64,000 nucleotides of DNA. Origin: Streptomyces sp. CB02923 (GTDB taxonomy: Bacteria > Actinomycetota > Actinomycetes > Streptomycetales > Streptomycetaceae). Location: assembly GCF_001905005.1 (NCBI RefSeq), contig NZ_LWKZ01000027.1, forward strand, positions 124,001 to 188,000, given 5' to 3'. The notes beneath the pieces were generated by a model. That model saw only the letters and a list, made by a program, of their open reading frames with translations. It was not told the DNA's origin and did not search any database. Of this stretch, positions 1 to 7,507 are shown piece after piece. A program made the position numbers and the translations under genes. Position 1 is the first letter of the stretch. Each line of letters starts with the position of its first letter.

Positions 1-1578
1 GCTGGTCTCAGGCTCCTCGTCCATGCCGCCGGTCTCGGGCTTCTCGTCCTCGCCGCCGGTCTCGGGCTTCTCGTCCTCGCGGGTGTCCGCCGGGCCGTCG
101 GCGGCGAGGGGCCGTACGCCCAGCCCCAGGAAGACCCGGGCCACGGCGCGCAGCACCGCTCCCCCGGTGACCGCCGACACCAGCACGAACACGGCCGCCG
201 GCCAGCCGCCCGCCGCCTCCTCGGTGACGGCCTTGCCGAGCCCCGTACCGAAGGGCGGCAGTCCGGCCAGGGCCAGCCCGCCGACGGCGCAGACCACGCC
301 GACCAGGGGCAGTTCGCGGCCGCGGCCGTGCAGTTCGCGTTCGTCGACGCTGCGGAAGCGGTCGAGGAGGATGCCCATGGCGGCGAACAGTGCGGCCTTG
401 ACGCCCGCGTGGCCGAGCACGTACAGAGCCGTACCGCTCACGCCTTCCGGTGTCATGACGGCGAGTCCGATCAGGAACAGGCCGGAGTGCGCGACGGTGG
501 AGAAGGCCAGCAGCCGTTTGAGGTGGCGCTGCTGCCAGCACATGAGCGCGCCGGTGACGGCGGTCAGTGTGCCGAGGGTGAGCAGCATCCGGTGCGCGTC
601 GGCCGTCGGGATGCCGCCGGGGCCCGCGAACACCGTCCAGTACACGCGTGCCGTGCCGTACACGCCCAGTTCGACCATGACGCCGGACAGCAGCATGCAC
701 ACCGGGGTGGGGGCGACGGCGTGCGCGTCCGGGAGCCAGAAGTGGAAGGGGACCACGGCGGCCTTGACCAGCAGGCCGGTCAGGACGAGGACGAAGGCGG
801 TCAGGACGAGCACGTCCGGTCCGCCGGAGAGCACGTCCGGTCCGCCGGAGGCGATGTCCGGTCCGCCGGAGGGGCCGCCCGTGGCCCCTCCCGGGTGGGC
901 CGCCAGTCGGCTGCCGATCTGGGCGAAGCCGAGTTCGCCGGTACGTCCGTACAGCAGGCCGACGCCGAGCAGCGTGGCGTAGCCGCCGAGGGAGTTGACG
1001 ACGCCGAAGGTGAGCGCGCCCTGGACGGCGCGCTTGTCCTCGACGCGGTAGCCGGTGAGCGCGTACGCGACGACGCCCATCAGCTCGAAGAAGACGAACG
1101 CGTTGAAGAGGTCGCCGGTGAGCGCGAAGCCGCACATGCCCGCCTGGAAGATCAGTACGAGGGCGGGGAAGGTGCCCGCCTGGCGGTGCGGCGGCTCGTC
1201 GAAGTACCGCCAGGAGTAGGCGAGGACGGCGACGACGAGCAGCGAGGTGACGGCGGCCAGGCCGACCCCGATCCGGTCGCCGACCAGGACGATGCCGACG
1301 CCCGCGCCGCCGTGCGGGTGCCAGCCGCCCAGCCATTCGACGGCGCGTGCGCCCGGCTCGCCCGCGGGCGTGCCGCGCAGCAGGACGGAGCAGGCGAGTA
1401 CGGCCGTGCCCGCGGCGAAGACGGTGCCCGCGGTCTCGGCGGCCCGGCGCGGCATCCGGCGGCCCGCCGCCACCAGGAACGCGGCGCCGAGCAGCGGGGT
1501 GGCCACGATCAGCGGGAGGGTGGCGGCGGGGGTCGGGACCGTGGCCGCGGCGGTGAGGAGCGCGCCGGTCGAGGTCAC
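1..1578 (-). CDS. mrpD: Mrp/Mnh antiporter subunit D (partial, C-terminus off left edge)
   Basis: Membrane subunit of a multisubunit Na+(K+)/H+ antiporter, homologous to the proton-pumping NuoL/NuoM subunits of complex I. The first 526 codons are visible. GTG at 1578 overlaps the mrpC stop (GTGA), the usual coupling in mrp operons. Hydrophobic helices run throughout. The family core is clear: TGDLFNAFVFFELM near residues 153-166 and VKAAVVPFHFWLPDAH near 269-284, with the conserved Lys and His of the proton path. Between them is an oddity, a 7-residue repeat (GGPDVLS type, about residues 235-256) from a 21-bp DNA repeat. The visible C-terminus is an acidic 9-residue repeat (EDEKPETGG type). 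MrpA-like proteins share this domain, but the position after mrpC favours D. Confidence 0.88.
   Translation of the reverse strand, partial: MTSTGALLTAAATVPTPAATLPLIVATPLLGAAFLVAAGRRMPRRAAETAGTVFAAGTAVLACSVLLRGTPAGEPGARAVEWLGGWHPHGGAGVGIVLVGDRIGVGLAAVTSLLVVAVLAYSWRYFDEPPHRQAGTFPALVLIFQAGMCGFALTGDLFNAFVFFELMGVVAYALTGYRVEDKRAVQGALTFGVVNSLGGYATLLGVGLLYGRTGELGFAQIGSRLAAHPGGATGGPSGGPDIASGGPDVLSGGPDVLVLTAFVLVLTGLLVKAAVVPFHFWLPDAHAVAPTPVCMLLSGVMVELGVYGTARVYWTVFAGPGGIPTADAHRMLLTLGTLTAVTGALMCWQQRHLKRLLAFSTVAHSGLFLIGLAVMTPEGVSGTALYVLGHAGVKAALFAAMGILLDRFRSVDERELHGRGRELPLVGVVCAVGGLALAGLPPFGTGLGKAVTEEAAGGWPAAVFVLVSAVTGGAVLRAVARVFLGLGVRPLAADGPADTREDEKPETGGEDEKPETGGMDEEPETS
25..78. repeat. 27-bp in-frame tandem repeat in mrpD
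   Basis: Two nearly identical 27-bp units starting at 25 and 52, with a degenerate third at the window edge. They encode an acidic 9-residue repeat (EDEKPETGG) after the last membrane helix of MrpD. The multiple-of-three period keeps the frame. Confidence 0.8.
811..872. repeat. 21-bp in-frame tandem repeat in mrpD
   Basis: Three copies with period 21 (starts 811, 832, about 853) encode GGPDVLS-type heptads in a loop between membrane helices of MrpD. The insertion looks like slippage expansion tolerated in an extramembrane loop. Confidence 0.8.
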
Positions 1579-1922
1579 CCGCGCAGCTCCGAGAGCTCGT
1601 CCGGGTTGACGGTGCCGTGCCGTTTGCCGACCTGGACGACGAGGGCCAGCAGCAGCGCGGTGACCGTCGCGCCGACCACCACGTCGGTGAGCGTCAGGGC
1701 CTGGACGACGGGGTCGACGACCGGGCGCGCGCCGGGCGCCAGGTCGGCGAAGACCGGCGCGGTGCCGCCGTCCCGGTAGCCGATGGCGAGCAGCAGGACG
1801 TACGTGGACGCCTGGCAGACGGCGAGGCAGCCGACCGCGTGGATGAGGTTGCGGCTGGTGGCCAGCCCGTAACAGCCGATCAGGAAGATCCAGCCGGCGA
1901 CGAGATACGGCAGCACGCTCAT
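1575..1922 (-). CDS. mrpC: Mrp/Mnh antiporter subunit C
   Basis: Small NuoK-like membrane subunit of the Mrp antiporter, 115 residues, the usual length for the family. Three hydrophobic segments are visible (about residues 5-22, 28-48 and 78-98). The second carries the typical NLIHAVGCLAVCQAS stretch of MrpC/NuoK relatives. ATG at 1922 overlaps a TGA (1921-1919) that should close mrpB, and its own TGA overlaps the GTG of mrpD. It is therefore translationally coupled on both sides. The 26-residue loop before the last helix (GGTAPVFADLAPGARP) is typical of MnhC proteins. Confidence 0.9.
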   Translation of the reverse strand: MSVLPYLVAGWIFLIGCYGLATSRNLIHAVGCLAVCQASTYVLLLAIGYRDGGTAPVFADLAPGARPVVDPVVQALTLTDVVVGATVTALLLALVVQVGKRHGTVNPDELSELRG

Positions 1923-2772
1923 GTCGGCCTCTCCTCGGACGAGGGTGGGGATGGGGGTGGGGTGAGGACAGGGGTGGGGATGGGGGTGAGGACGGGGACG
2001 AAGGGGCGTCGTGGCGGGGGCTCGCGGTGTCGGCCGCCGGCTCGGCCGCGTCCGCGATCTCGACCGCCTGGTCGAGGAAGGAGGCGAGCAGGACGACCAC
2101 GCCGCTGGCGACCTCCACCCCGATGGCGGCGTTGAGCAGCGGGACCGTGCCGCCGGAGGCGAGGGTGTTCAAGGTGCCGTACGGGAGGAAGTTGGTGAGG
2201 TAGGCGGTTCCGGCGATCAGGCCGGCGGCGCCCAGCAGGAGGTAGGCGGCCTCGCCCGCCGCGTCCGCCGTGGCGTAGAGGCCGACCGGCCTGATCCGCT
2301 CCAGCGCGTGGTAGTCCACGGCGATGTAGAGCAGGTGCAGGGCCGTCGCGACGACCACCCCGCCCTGGAAACCGCCGCCGGGGCTGAGCTGGCCGTGGGC
2401 GACGACGTACAGGCCGATGAGCAGGGTCACCGGGAGCGCGACGAGCGCGTACCGGCGTACGGGCGGGGCGACGCGCGCCGGTTCGGGGCGTACCCGGTGT
2501 TCGTCGCGCGTCTGGCGGAGCAGGACGACGGTGCCGAGCGCGGCGCAGAAGAGGATCGATTCCTCGCCCAGGGTGTCGAACGCCCGCTGGTCGAAGTTGA
2601 CCGCGGCGATGACGTTGGAGGTGTGCCGGGCGAGGGCCGCCTCGACGGCCCGGACGCCGTACGGGTGCCGGTCGCCGCCGAACTCCGGCAGGTCCAGGCT
2701 CGCGGCGAACAGCAGGGCGGCCAGACTCAGACCGCCGAGCACCAGCACCCACATCCGGACGCGTCTGCTCAT
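1919..2772 (-). CDS. mrpB: Mrp/Mnh antiporter subunit B, frame disrupted near its 3' end
   Basis: MnhB/MrpB membrane subunit. The frame from ATG 2772 (overlapping the preceding stop as ATGA) gives a convincing protein to about residue 245, including the family signature HGQLSPGGGFQGG and several helices (MWVLVLGGLSLAALLF at the N-terminus). In the G-rich tract 1943-1993 the frame then misses the TGA at 1919-1921 that overlaps the mrpC start. It has no stop before entering the frame of mrpD. A 17-nt direct repeat (1943-1959 and 1972-1988, 29 nt apart) lies exactly here. Removing 29 nt restores a 274-residue MrpB ending SSEERPT at that TGA. This is either a real slippage mutation or an assembly error. 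Identity of the gene is secure; its intactness is not. Confidence 0.8.
1943..1988. repeat. 17-nt direct repeat spaced 29 nt at the mrpB 3' end
   Basis: The same 17 nt (gggtggggatgggggtg) occur at 1943-1959 and 1972-1988. The 29-nt spacing is not a multiple of three, so gain or loss of one interval changes the mrpB reading frame. It lies just before the expected mrpB stop. Confidence 0.85.
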
Positions 2773-3152
2773 CGCCGCTCCCCTCGGCCCGATTCTCCGG
2801 CTGCGTCGGAGCGGCCGTCCGGAGCGCTTTCCGTGCCGCTCGAAGGGCCCGAACTCCCGGTTCCCGAACCCCCGGTTCCCGAACTCCCCGTTGCGGGACG
2901 GCCGCCGCCTTCCCGGCCCTTGCGCCGCACCTTCCGTACGGAGAGCAGCAGCATCAGCGGAGTGAGGACGGAGCCGACCGCGAGCTGGGAGAGGGCGACG
3001 TCCGGGGCCTGGAGGACGGCGAAGAGGAGGGCGAGGGCGAGGCCGAGGAGCGCCATCACGGTCGACTGCCGGACCGGGTCACGGGCCAGTACGGTGGCGG
3101 TCGCGGCCGCCGCGACCAGCGCCAGGGCCAGTACGGTCAAGGCGTCATCCAT
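2769..3152 (-). CDS. Mrp antiporter MrpA C-terminal-type subunit (DUF4040/MbhD-like)
   Basis: A 127-residue membrane protein matching the hydrogenase/antiporter subunit (MbhD, DUF4040) that forms the C-terminal part of MrpA in other bacteria. Three helices are visible (about 3-20, 29-45 and 56-72), with the family-like stretch LQAPDVALSQLAVGSVLTPL. After residue 80 comes a Ser/Gly/Pro-rich tail with a GSSGTGG-type repeat. ATG 3152 was chosen over an upstream in-frame GTG because it overlaps the preceding stop by 8 bp and removes an arginine-rich leader. The stop overlaps the mrpB ATG. A full-length MrpA is not seen here, so MrpD probably supplies the antiporter core. Confidence 0.8.
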   Translation of the reverse strand: MDDALTVLALALVAAAATATVLARDPVRQSTVMALLGLALALLFAVLQAPDVALSQLAVGSVLTPLMLLLSVRKVRRKGREGGGRPATGSSGTGGSGTGSSGPSSGTESAPDGRSDAAGESGRGERR

Positions 3153-3630
3153 CGGCCGCGCCGGTCTTCTCCCCGGTGTGCCGCGCGGACAGCGCACGCG
3201 TGGACACGACGTTCCCGCCGACCAGCAACACCCCGATGACCAGGAGTTTCACCATCGCCCTGCCCGGTCCCGCGGCAACGCAGAGCGGCAGCACCACCAG
3301 CGGTACGGAGAGCGCGGCGAGCGGCGTCATGGCGCGGTCGAGGGCGCGTGCGATCCGGTCGCGCGCCGGGCGTTCGGCCAGTTCGTCGGCGAGCAGCCGG
3401 GCGTAGACGAGCGTCCCCGCCGGGCCGAGGACGGCGAGGACCAGGCCCAGGTCGACGTACGAGGGCCGTGCGTAGCCCTGGGCGAGCAGCAGCATGACCA
3501 GGCAGCCGACGAGCGTCGCGAGGTTCTGCGCCATGATCCGCCGCCGTACGGGTCCGCGCGCCGCGCCCCACACGGTGGGGGCGAAGCCGACGAGGAGCAG
3601 GAGCGCGGCGGCGAGCAGCCAGCCGTTCAC
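3145..3630 (-). CDS. mrpF: Mrp antiporter subunit F with MrpG-like C-terminal segment
   Basis: 161 residues from GTG 3630, which overlaps the mrpE stop (GTGA). Residues 1-85 fit MrpF: three helices with the family pattern RGPVRRRIMAQNLATLVG then YARPSYVDLGLVLAVLG. MrpF is normally about 90 residues. Here it continues through an Ala/Arg-rich linker into about 60 residues with two further helices (TPLAALSVPLVVLPLC and VKLLVIGVLLVGGNVV) followed by STRALSARH, which resembles the end of MrpG. No separate mrpG follows, so an F-G fusion is the simplest reading. That part is inference. It lies inside the operon between mrpE and the MbhD-like gene. Confidence 0.72.
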   Translation of the reverse strand: MNGWLLAAALLLLVGFAPTVWGAARGPVRRRIMAQNLATLVGCLVMLLLAQGYARPSYVDLGLVLAVLGPAGTLVYARLLADELAERPARDRIARALDRAMTPLAALSVPLVVLPLCVAAGPGRAMVKLLVIGVLLVGGNVVSTRALSARHTGEKTGAADG

Positions 3631-3863
3631 CGCGGCCCGCTTTCGTCCGGACCGGTGTGGGACGCCCCGGCGGCGGTGGCCGCCGCTCTGCGGGCGGCGC
3701 GGGCGGCGCACGCGCCGAGCAGGGCGGCTGCTGCACCGACGAGGCATTCCAGCAGGTCCGGGCTGCTGACCAGGACCAGCCACAGCGCGGCCAGCACGGC
3801 CCACCAGACGGCCAGTTCGACAGCCGCGGCCGCCGCCCCGGAGGGCCTCCCGGCACCGGGCAT
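3627..3863 (-). CDS. mrpE: Short MrpE-like subunit
   Basis: A 78-residue protein with one or two hydrophobic segments (VELAVWWAVLAALWLVLVSS and LVGAAAALLGACAARAA). The Trp-rich first helix resembles the N-terminal half of MrpE, but typical MrpE proteins are about 160 residues, so this is a minimal or truncated form. It is the first gene of the antiporter operon and its TGA overlaps the GTG of the F subunit. Position supports the assignment more than sequence does. Confidence 0.6.
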   Translation of the reverse strand: MPGAGRPSGAAAAAVELAVWWAVLAALWLVLVSSPDLLECLVGAAAALLGACAARAARRAAATAAGASHTGPDESGPR

Positions 3864-3959
3864 GCGCTCACCTCCGGCCTCGCCCGTACCCGGCCGTCAG
3901 GCTCTCATGCGGCACGCCACCGACGGACAAACCGCGCCGAACGGACCTTCCGGTACACG

Positions 3960-4382
3960 TCAGCCCCGCAGCACCCCGGCCGCCCCGGCCGCCCCGGCCA
4001 CTCCGGCCACTCCGACCGCTCCGACCGCTCCGACCGCCCCGGCAGTCGCCATCACCTCGCCCGCCGCCACCTCGGGATCGTCCCCGGCGGCGGCCAGCAC
4101 CACGTCCAGCAGCCCCGGGAAGCGCGCCTCCAGGTCTTCCCGCCGGAGGTGCATCACGAGGCGGCGGCCCTCCCGCCGCTGATGGAGCACGCCGCTCTCG
4201 CGCAGCACGCGCCAGTGGTGGCTGGCGGTCGACTTGGACACTTCGGGCAGCAGCTCGCCGCAGGAGCGCTCGGCGCCATGGGCGAGCCGGTGCACGATGC
4301 GCAGCCGGATCGGGTGCGCGAACGCCTCCAGGACGTCCGCGATGCGCAGTTCGGCGCGGTCGGGGTGACTCAGTACGGCCAT
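3960..4382 (-). CDS. ArsR/winged-helix transcriptional regulator
   Basis: 140 residues from ATG 4382. A DNA-binding winged helix occupies residues 10-90: FAHPIRLRIVHRLAHG then SCGELLPEVSKSTASHHWRVLRESGVL, the ArsR/HTH_20 pattern with a recognition helix containing SHHWRVL. No metal-binding CxC motif is visible, so it probably senses something other than a metal or uses another site. The C-terminus is an Ala/Gly/Val low-complexity run produced by a short tandem repeat. It diverges from the SnoaL-like gene across a spacer containing a perfect 12-bp palindrome and may control that gene and itself. Confidence 0.82.
   Translation of the reverse strand: MAVLSHPDRAELRIADVLEAFAHPIRLRIVHRLAHGAERSCGELLPEVSKSTASHHWRVLRESGVLHQRREGRRLVMHLRREDLEARFPGLLDVVLAAAGDDPEVAAGEVMATAGAVGAVGAVGVAGVAGAAGAAGVLRG
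3977..4045. repeat. Short tandem repeat encoding the Ala/Gly tail of the ArsR regulator
   Basis: A run of 9- to 12-bp C/G-rich units (ccccggccg, actccgacc and variants) at the 3' end of the regulator gene, giving its AGAVGAVGAVG-type tail. It is in frame. Confidence 0.65.
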
Positions 4383-4524
4383 GCACCGAGCGTACGCGGA
4401 CGGACCGGCACCCGGCCCGGCTCCCGTCTCCTTGCCCACCGCCCTTGCCCGTTCACCACCCATGCCCATTTCCCCCTCACCCTTGCCTGCCCCCGCCCTC
4501 GTTGCCGCATTGCCACATTGCTAC

Positions 4525-4536
4525 TGTTCTAGAACA
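4525..4536. promoter_or_regulatory. Perfect 12-bp palindrome, candidate regulator operator
   Basis: tgttctagaaca is a perfect palindrome between the divergent ArsR-type and SnoaL-type genes, 33 nt before the latter's ATG. ArsR-family regulators bind such dyads in divergent promoters. Direct repeats of gaactgac follow it. Confidence 0.5.
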
Positions 4537-4568
4537 TACGAACTGACGAACTGACACGAAGGGGCCCC

Positions 4569-4955
4569 ATGACCGTCTACGAAGACAACCACTCCCTCGG
4601 CAAGCAGTTCCACGCGGCGCTCGCCACCGCCGACTGGGACGCGATCCGCCTCCTCCTGCACGAGGACGTGGTCTGGGATCTGCCCGGCGACAACACGATC
4701 TCCGGCGCGGCGCGCGGGGCGGACGCCGTCGTCGAACGCGCCCGGAAGATCGCCGGGTACGGCCTGAACTTCGCCCTGCTCCACATCCTCGTCAGCCCCC
4801 GCAACATGGCGCTGTCCCTGCACAACACCGCGCAGCGCGGCGACCTGATCCTGGACGAGCACCTGTCCACGGTGTGCACCGTGCGCGACGGCAGGATCGC
4901 GGCCATCGAGACCTATCTGTCCGACGTGGACGGCATGAACGCCTTCTTCGTCTGA
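4569..4955 (+). CDS. SnoaL-like/NTF2-fold protein
   Basis: A 128-residue protein of the SnoaL/nuclear transport factor 2-like superfamily: N-terminal helices (FHAALATADWDAIRLLLHEDVVWDLPG), then curved sheet strands ending VCTVRDGRIAAIETYLSDVDGMNAFF, the typical family finish. Such proteins bind small hydrophobic ligands and include ester hydrolases, cyclases and ketosteroid isomerases; no specific substrate can be read. ATG 4569 follows a gaaggggcccc ribosome-binding stretch. Its 3' end overlaps the convergent hydrolase by 43 bp. Regulation by the divergent ArsR protein is likely but inferred. Confidence 0.82.
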   Translation: MTVYEDNHSLGKQFHAALATADWDAIRLLLHEDVVWDLPGDNTISGAARGADAVVERARKIAGYGLNFALLHILVSPRNMALSLHNTAQRGDLILDEHLSTVCTVRDGRIAAIETYLSDVDGMNAFFV

Positions 4956-6682
4956 GGGAGGACCAGCGCCGACGGGTGATGCAGTGAGATCTCGACGGGC
5001 ACCAGCCGGGTGGCCGTCGCCAGGGGCTCGCCCGTACCGGTGTTGCGGGCGAAGCGCGGGTGCGCGCCGCCGCTGATCTGGAGGCGGATCCGGTGCCCGG
5101 CCGCGAAGCTGTGGGCGGCCGGGCTCATCTCCACCGTCACGGGCTCCGGGCCGGAAGCAGGCACCGCACCGGAGACATGTACCGGGCCGGGAGCCTGTGC
5201 CGGACCGGGGCCGGGCGCGGAGGGATCGGCCGCAGAGGGCCCGGCCGCAGCCGGGTCCAGTCTCCGTATCCCGTCGCAGACGTTGACCGACCGGCCCCGC
5301 TCGTCGACGTCGCAGAGCCGGGCGAAGACGTCGGCGTACCCGGTGTCCGTACTGATCCGCAGGTCCACGGCGACCGTGCCGAGGACGTCGACGGGTTCCG
5401 TGAGCGGCGGGGTGGTGAAGGTCAGCACGTCGTCCCGGGCCTCCAGGGCGGCGTTGTCGCGGGGCCCGGCCGTGGCGCCGAGCAGCGGCCCGCCGACCGA
5501 GGGCGTCGGGTCGGCGGGGTCGTAGCGGAAGGTCAGCGGCGGCGCGGCCACGGGCGCCTGGGGGCTCAGCGCGCCGCCGCCGTCGAGGTACCAGCGGTGT
5601 TCCGTGGCGGCCGGAGGCCAGTCGGGAAGGTCGCGCCACTCCTGGCGGCCCCCGACGTGTACGCGTGCCCGCGTCCCGCGCAGGCCGGACGGGTCGTCGT
5701 ACAGGTGGGCCCGCAGCCAGGCGAGGCTTTCGGCGAAGACCTCCGGCCAGCCCTGCTGCATCGCGGAGTTGTGGGTCCAGGGGCCGATGAGCAGGGTGGT
5801 GTCGCGGCCGGCGCGGCGCAGCCGGCCGTACTGCCGGAGTGTCTGGCCGAGGCACACGTCGTGCCAGCCGGTGATCAGGCAGGTCGGTACGGCCGACCGG
5901 GTGGCCGTGGCGCCCGCGTCCGCGCCCTGCCAGTGGGGGTCGTCCGGGTCGGGGTGGGCCATCGCCTCTTCCAGGAAGGGCACCCGGCCGCCGAAGCCGG
6001 GCACGTACGTCTCGCCGAGCGGCAGGGTCCGGGTGATCTTCCGGAGGTGGCGTTGCAGGCGCAGCGCGGCCCGCGCGAAGGCCAGGGGGCCCCCGTCGTA
6101 GTGCAGTCGTCCGAGGGCGGAGACCAGGGCGTTCTCCAGGGCGAACGGGCCCGAGGGGTAGAAGAAGCCGTGCATGTCGTGCACGCCGACCTGGACCACC
6201 ATCGCGCGCAGTTCCGGGGGCGGATCGGCGGCGAGGGCCCACTGCGCGTAGCCGAGGGCGCTGGGCCCGATCGTGCCGAGGACGCCGGTGAACCAGGGCT
6301 GCCGCCGCAGCCATTCGACGGCCGCCTGGCCGTCGGCGGCCTCGTGCTGCCACAGGGCGTACTCACCGCCGGATCCTCCGGTGCCGCGGCTGCTCTGCAG
6401 CACGACGTGGAAGCCCTGTTCGGCGAAGAGCATGCCGAACATCGGGGCCCACGGGACGCCGCGCCCGTACGGGGAGCGGACCAGCAGTGTGGGGAAGTCG
6501 CCGTCGGCGAGGGGGAAGTAGTGGTCGGTCAGCAGCGGGCTGCCGTCGGCGGCGGGCACCACGAGCCCGGGTTCGCGGGCGGCGTCGTGGAGCTTGGCGG
6601 GCATGCCGCGCAGGGTGCGCCGCACGGCTCGGGCCGACAGGGGCGGCTTCTTCGCGGTGGGGTGGTGCGTCGCCGTCGTCAT
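4913..6682 (-). CDS. CocE/NonD family hydrolase (X-Pro dipeptidyl-peptidase-like)
   Basis: 589 residues from ATG 6682. Alpha/beta hydrolase of the cocaine esterase/X-Pro dipeptidyl-peptidase group. The nucleophile elbow GPSALG places Ser141 as the active serine. Later GWHDVC supplies the Asp and GPWTHN the His. The C-terminal jelly-roll domain of the family follows (TEPVDVLGTVAVDLRIS to HPRFARNTGTGE). A 30-residue Pro/Ala/Gly insert (PSAADPSAPGPGPAQ) interrupts the jelly-roll. No signal peptide is obvious. It is divergent from a TetR regulator that probably controls it and converges with the SnoaL-like gene, overlapping it. Confidence 0.9.
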   Translation of the reverse strand: MTTATHHPTAKKPPLSARAVRRTLRGMPAKLHDAAREPGLVVPAADGSPLLTDHYFPLADGDFPTLLVRSPYGRGVPWAPMFGMLFAEQGFHVVLQSSRGTGGSGGEYALWQHEAADGQAAVEWLRRQPWFTGVLGTIGPSALGYAQWALAADPPPELRAMVVQVGVHDMHGFFYPSGPFALENALVSALGRLHYDGGPLAFARAALRLQRHLRKITRTLPLGETYVPGFGGRVPFLEEAMAHPDPDDPHWQGADAGATATRSAVPTCLITGWHDVCLGQTLRQYGRLRRAGRDTTLLIGPWTHNSAMQQGWPEVFAESLAWLRAHLYDDPSGLRGTRARVHVGGRQEWRDLPDWPPAATEHRWYLDGGGALSPQAPVAAPPLTFRYDPADPTPSVGGPLLGATAGPRDNAALEARDDVLTFTTPPLTEPVDVLGTVAVDLRISTDTGYADVFARLCDVDERGRSVNVCDGIRRLDPAAAGPSAADPSAPGPGPAQAPGPVHVSGAVPASGPEPVTVEMSPAAHSFAAGHRIRLQISGGAHPRFARNTGTGEPLATATRLVPVEISLHHPSALVLPQTKKAFMPSTSDR

Positions 6683-6718
6683 GGTGCCTCGATTCCTGGT
6701 GCGGACCGATCCATTTTC

Positions 6719-6731
6719 CGTACTACGTACG
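6719..6731. promoter_or_regulatory. Inverted repeat, candidate TetR operator
   Basis: cgtac-tac-gtacg, 5-bp perfect arms with a 3-nt spacer, lies between the divergent hydrolase and TetR genes. TetR repressors usually bind such dyads in divergent promoters. Confidence 0.5.
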
Positions 6732-6778
6732 AGAATAGCGGATGATTGGATGGCGGCGGACAGCGGAGAGAGGTTGTT

Positions 6779-7507
6779 GTGACCCGTACAGGTACAACCG
6801 GCCGGGCCGCCGGGGTGGACCCGGAGGCCCTCTGGACACCGGCCGAACGGTCGCGGCGCGGGCGCCCCCCGGCGCACAGCCGTGCCGAGATCACCACCGC
6901 GGCCGTCGCCCTCGCCGACGCCGAAGGGCTCGACGCCGTCACGATGCGGGCGGTCGCGGCCCGGATCGGGGCCGGCACCATGTCGCTCTACAGCTACGTC
7001 CCCACCAAGGAGACGCTGCTGGAGCTGATGATCGACCAGGTCAGCGGCGGCCACCGGCTGCCCGCCGGGCCGTCCGGCGACTGGCGCGCCGACCTGCGGC
7101 ACCTCTTCCGCGAACAACGCGCGCTCATGCGGCGCCACCCGTGGCTGCCCGCGGCGCTCCCCGCCCGGCAGACGTTCGGCCCGAACACCCTCGCCGTCCT
7201 GGAGTACGCGCTCACCGTCCTCGCGCCTACGGACCTGGACGCCCAGGCCGGACTGGAAATCTTCAGCCTGCTCTCCGGCTTCGTGGCGAGCCACGTCACC
7301 CACGAACTCGCCCAGGAGGAGGCGACCGGCGGCACCGGCCGCGCCTTCCACGACGCGCAGGCCCGCTACCTGCGCTCCGCCGCCGTCACGGACGCCCACC
7401 CGAAGGTCGCCGAGGCGCTGACGGCGCCGGGCGGGGCCCCCTCCCCCGACGCGACCTTCGACCGGCTCCTCAACCGCATGCTCGACGGGCTGACGGCGGC
7501 CGGGTGA
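6779..7507 (+). CDS. TetR/AcrR family regulator with TetR_C-type C-terminal domain
   Basis: 242 residues from GTG 6779, chosen because gagagagg precedes it at good spacing; a TTG 33 nt upstream is possible. Residues about 25-80 form the TetR HTH: AEITTAAVALADAEGLDAVTMRAVAARIGAGTMSLYSYVPTKETLLELM in two pieces, with the S-LY-YV-K recognition pattern. The C-terminal half is a helical ligand-binding domain similar to those regulating efflux pumps. It is divergent from the CocE-like hydrolase and tail-to-tail with the MFS exporter (38-bp overlap), so both are candidate targets. Confidence 0.88.
   Translation: MTRTGTTGRAAGVDPEALWTPAERSRRGRPPAHSRAEITTAAVALADAEGLDAVTMRAVAARIGAGTMSLYSYVPTKETLLELMIDQVSGGHRLPAGPSGDWRADLRHLFREQRALMRRHPWLPAALPARQTFGPNTLAVLEYALTVLAPTDLDAQAGLEIFSLLSGFVASHVTHELAQEEATGGTGRAFHDAQARYLRSAAVTDAHPKVAEALTAPGGAPSPDATFDRLLNRMLDGLTAAG

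Noticed and set aside
2011..4182. 723-residue plus-strand frame across the Mrp operon
   Set aside because: Shadow of minus-strand membrane genes; Arg/Ala/Ser-rich without helices.
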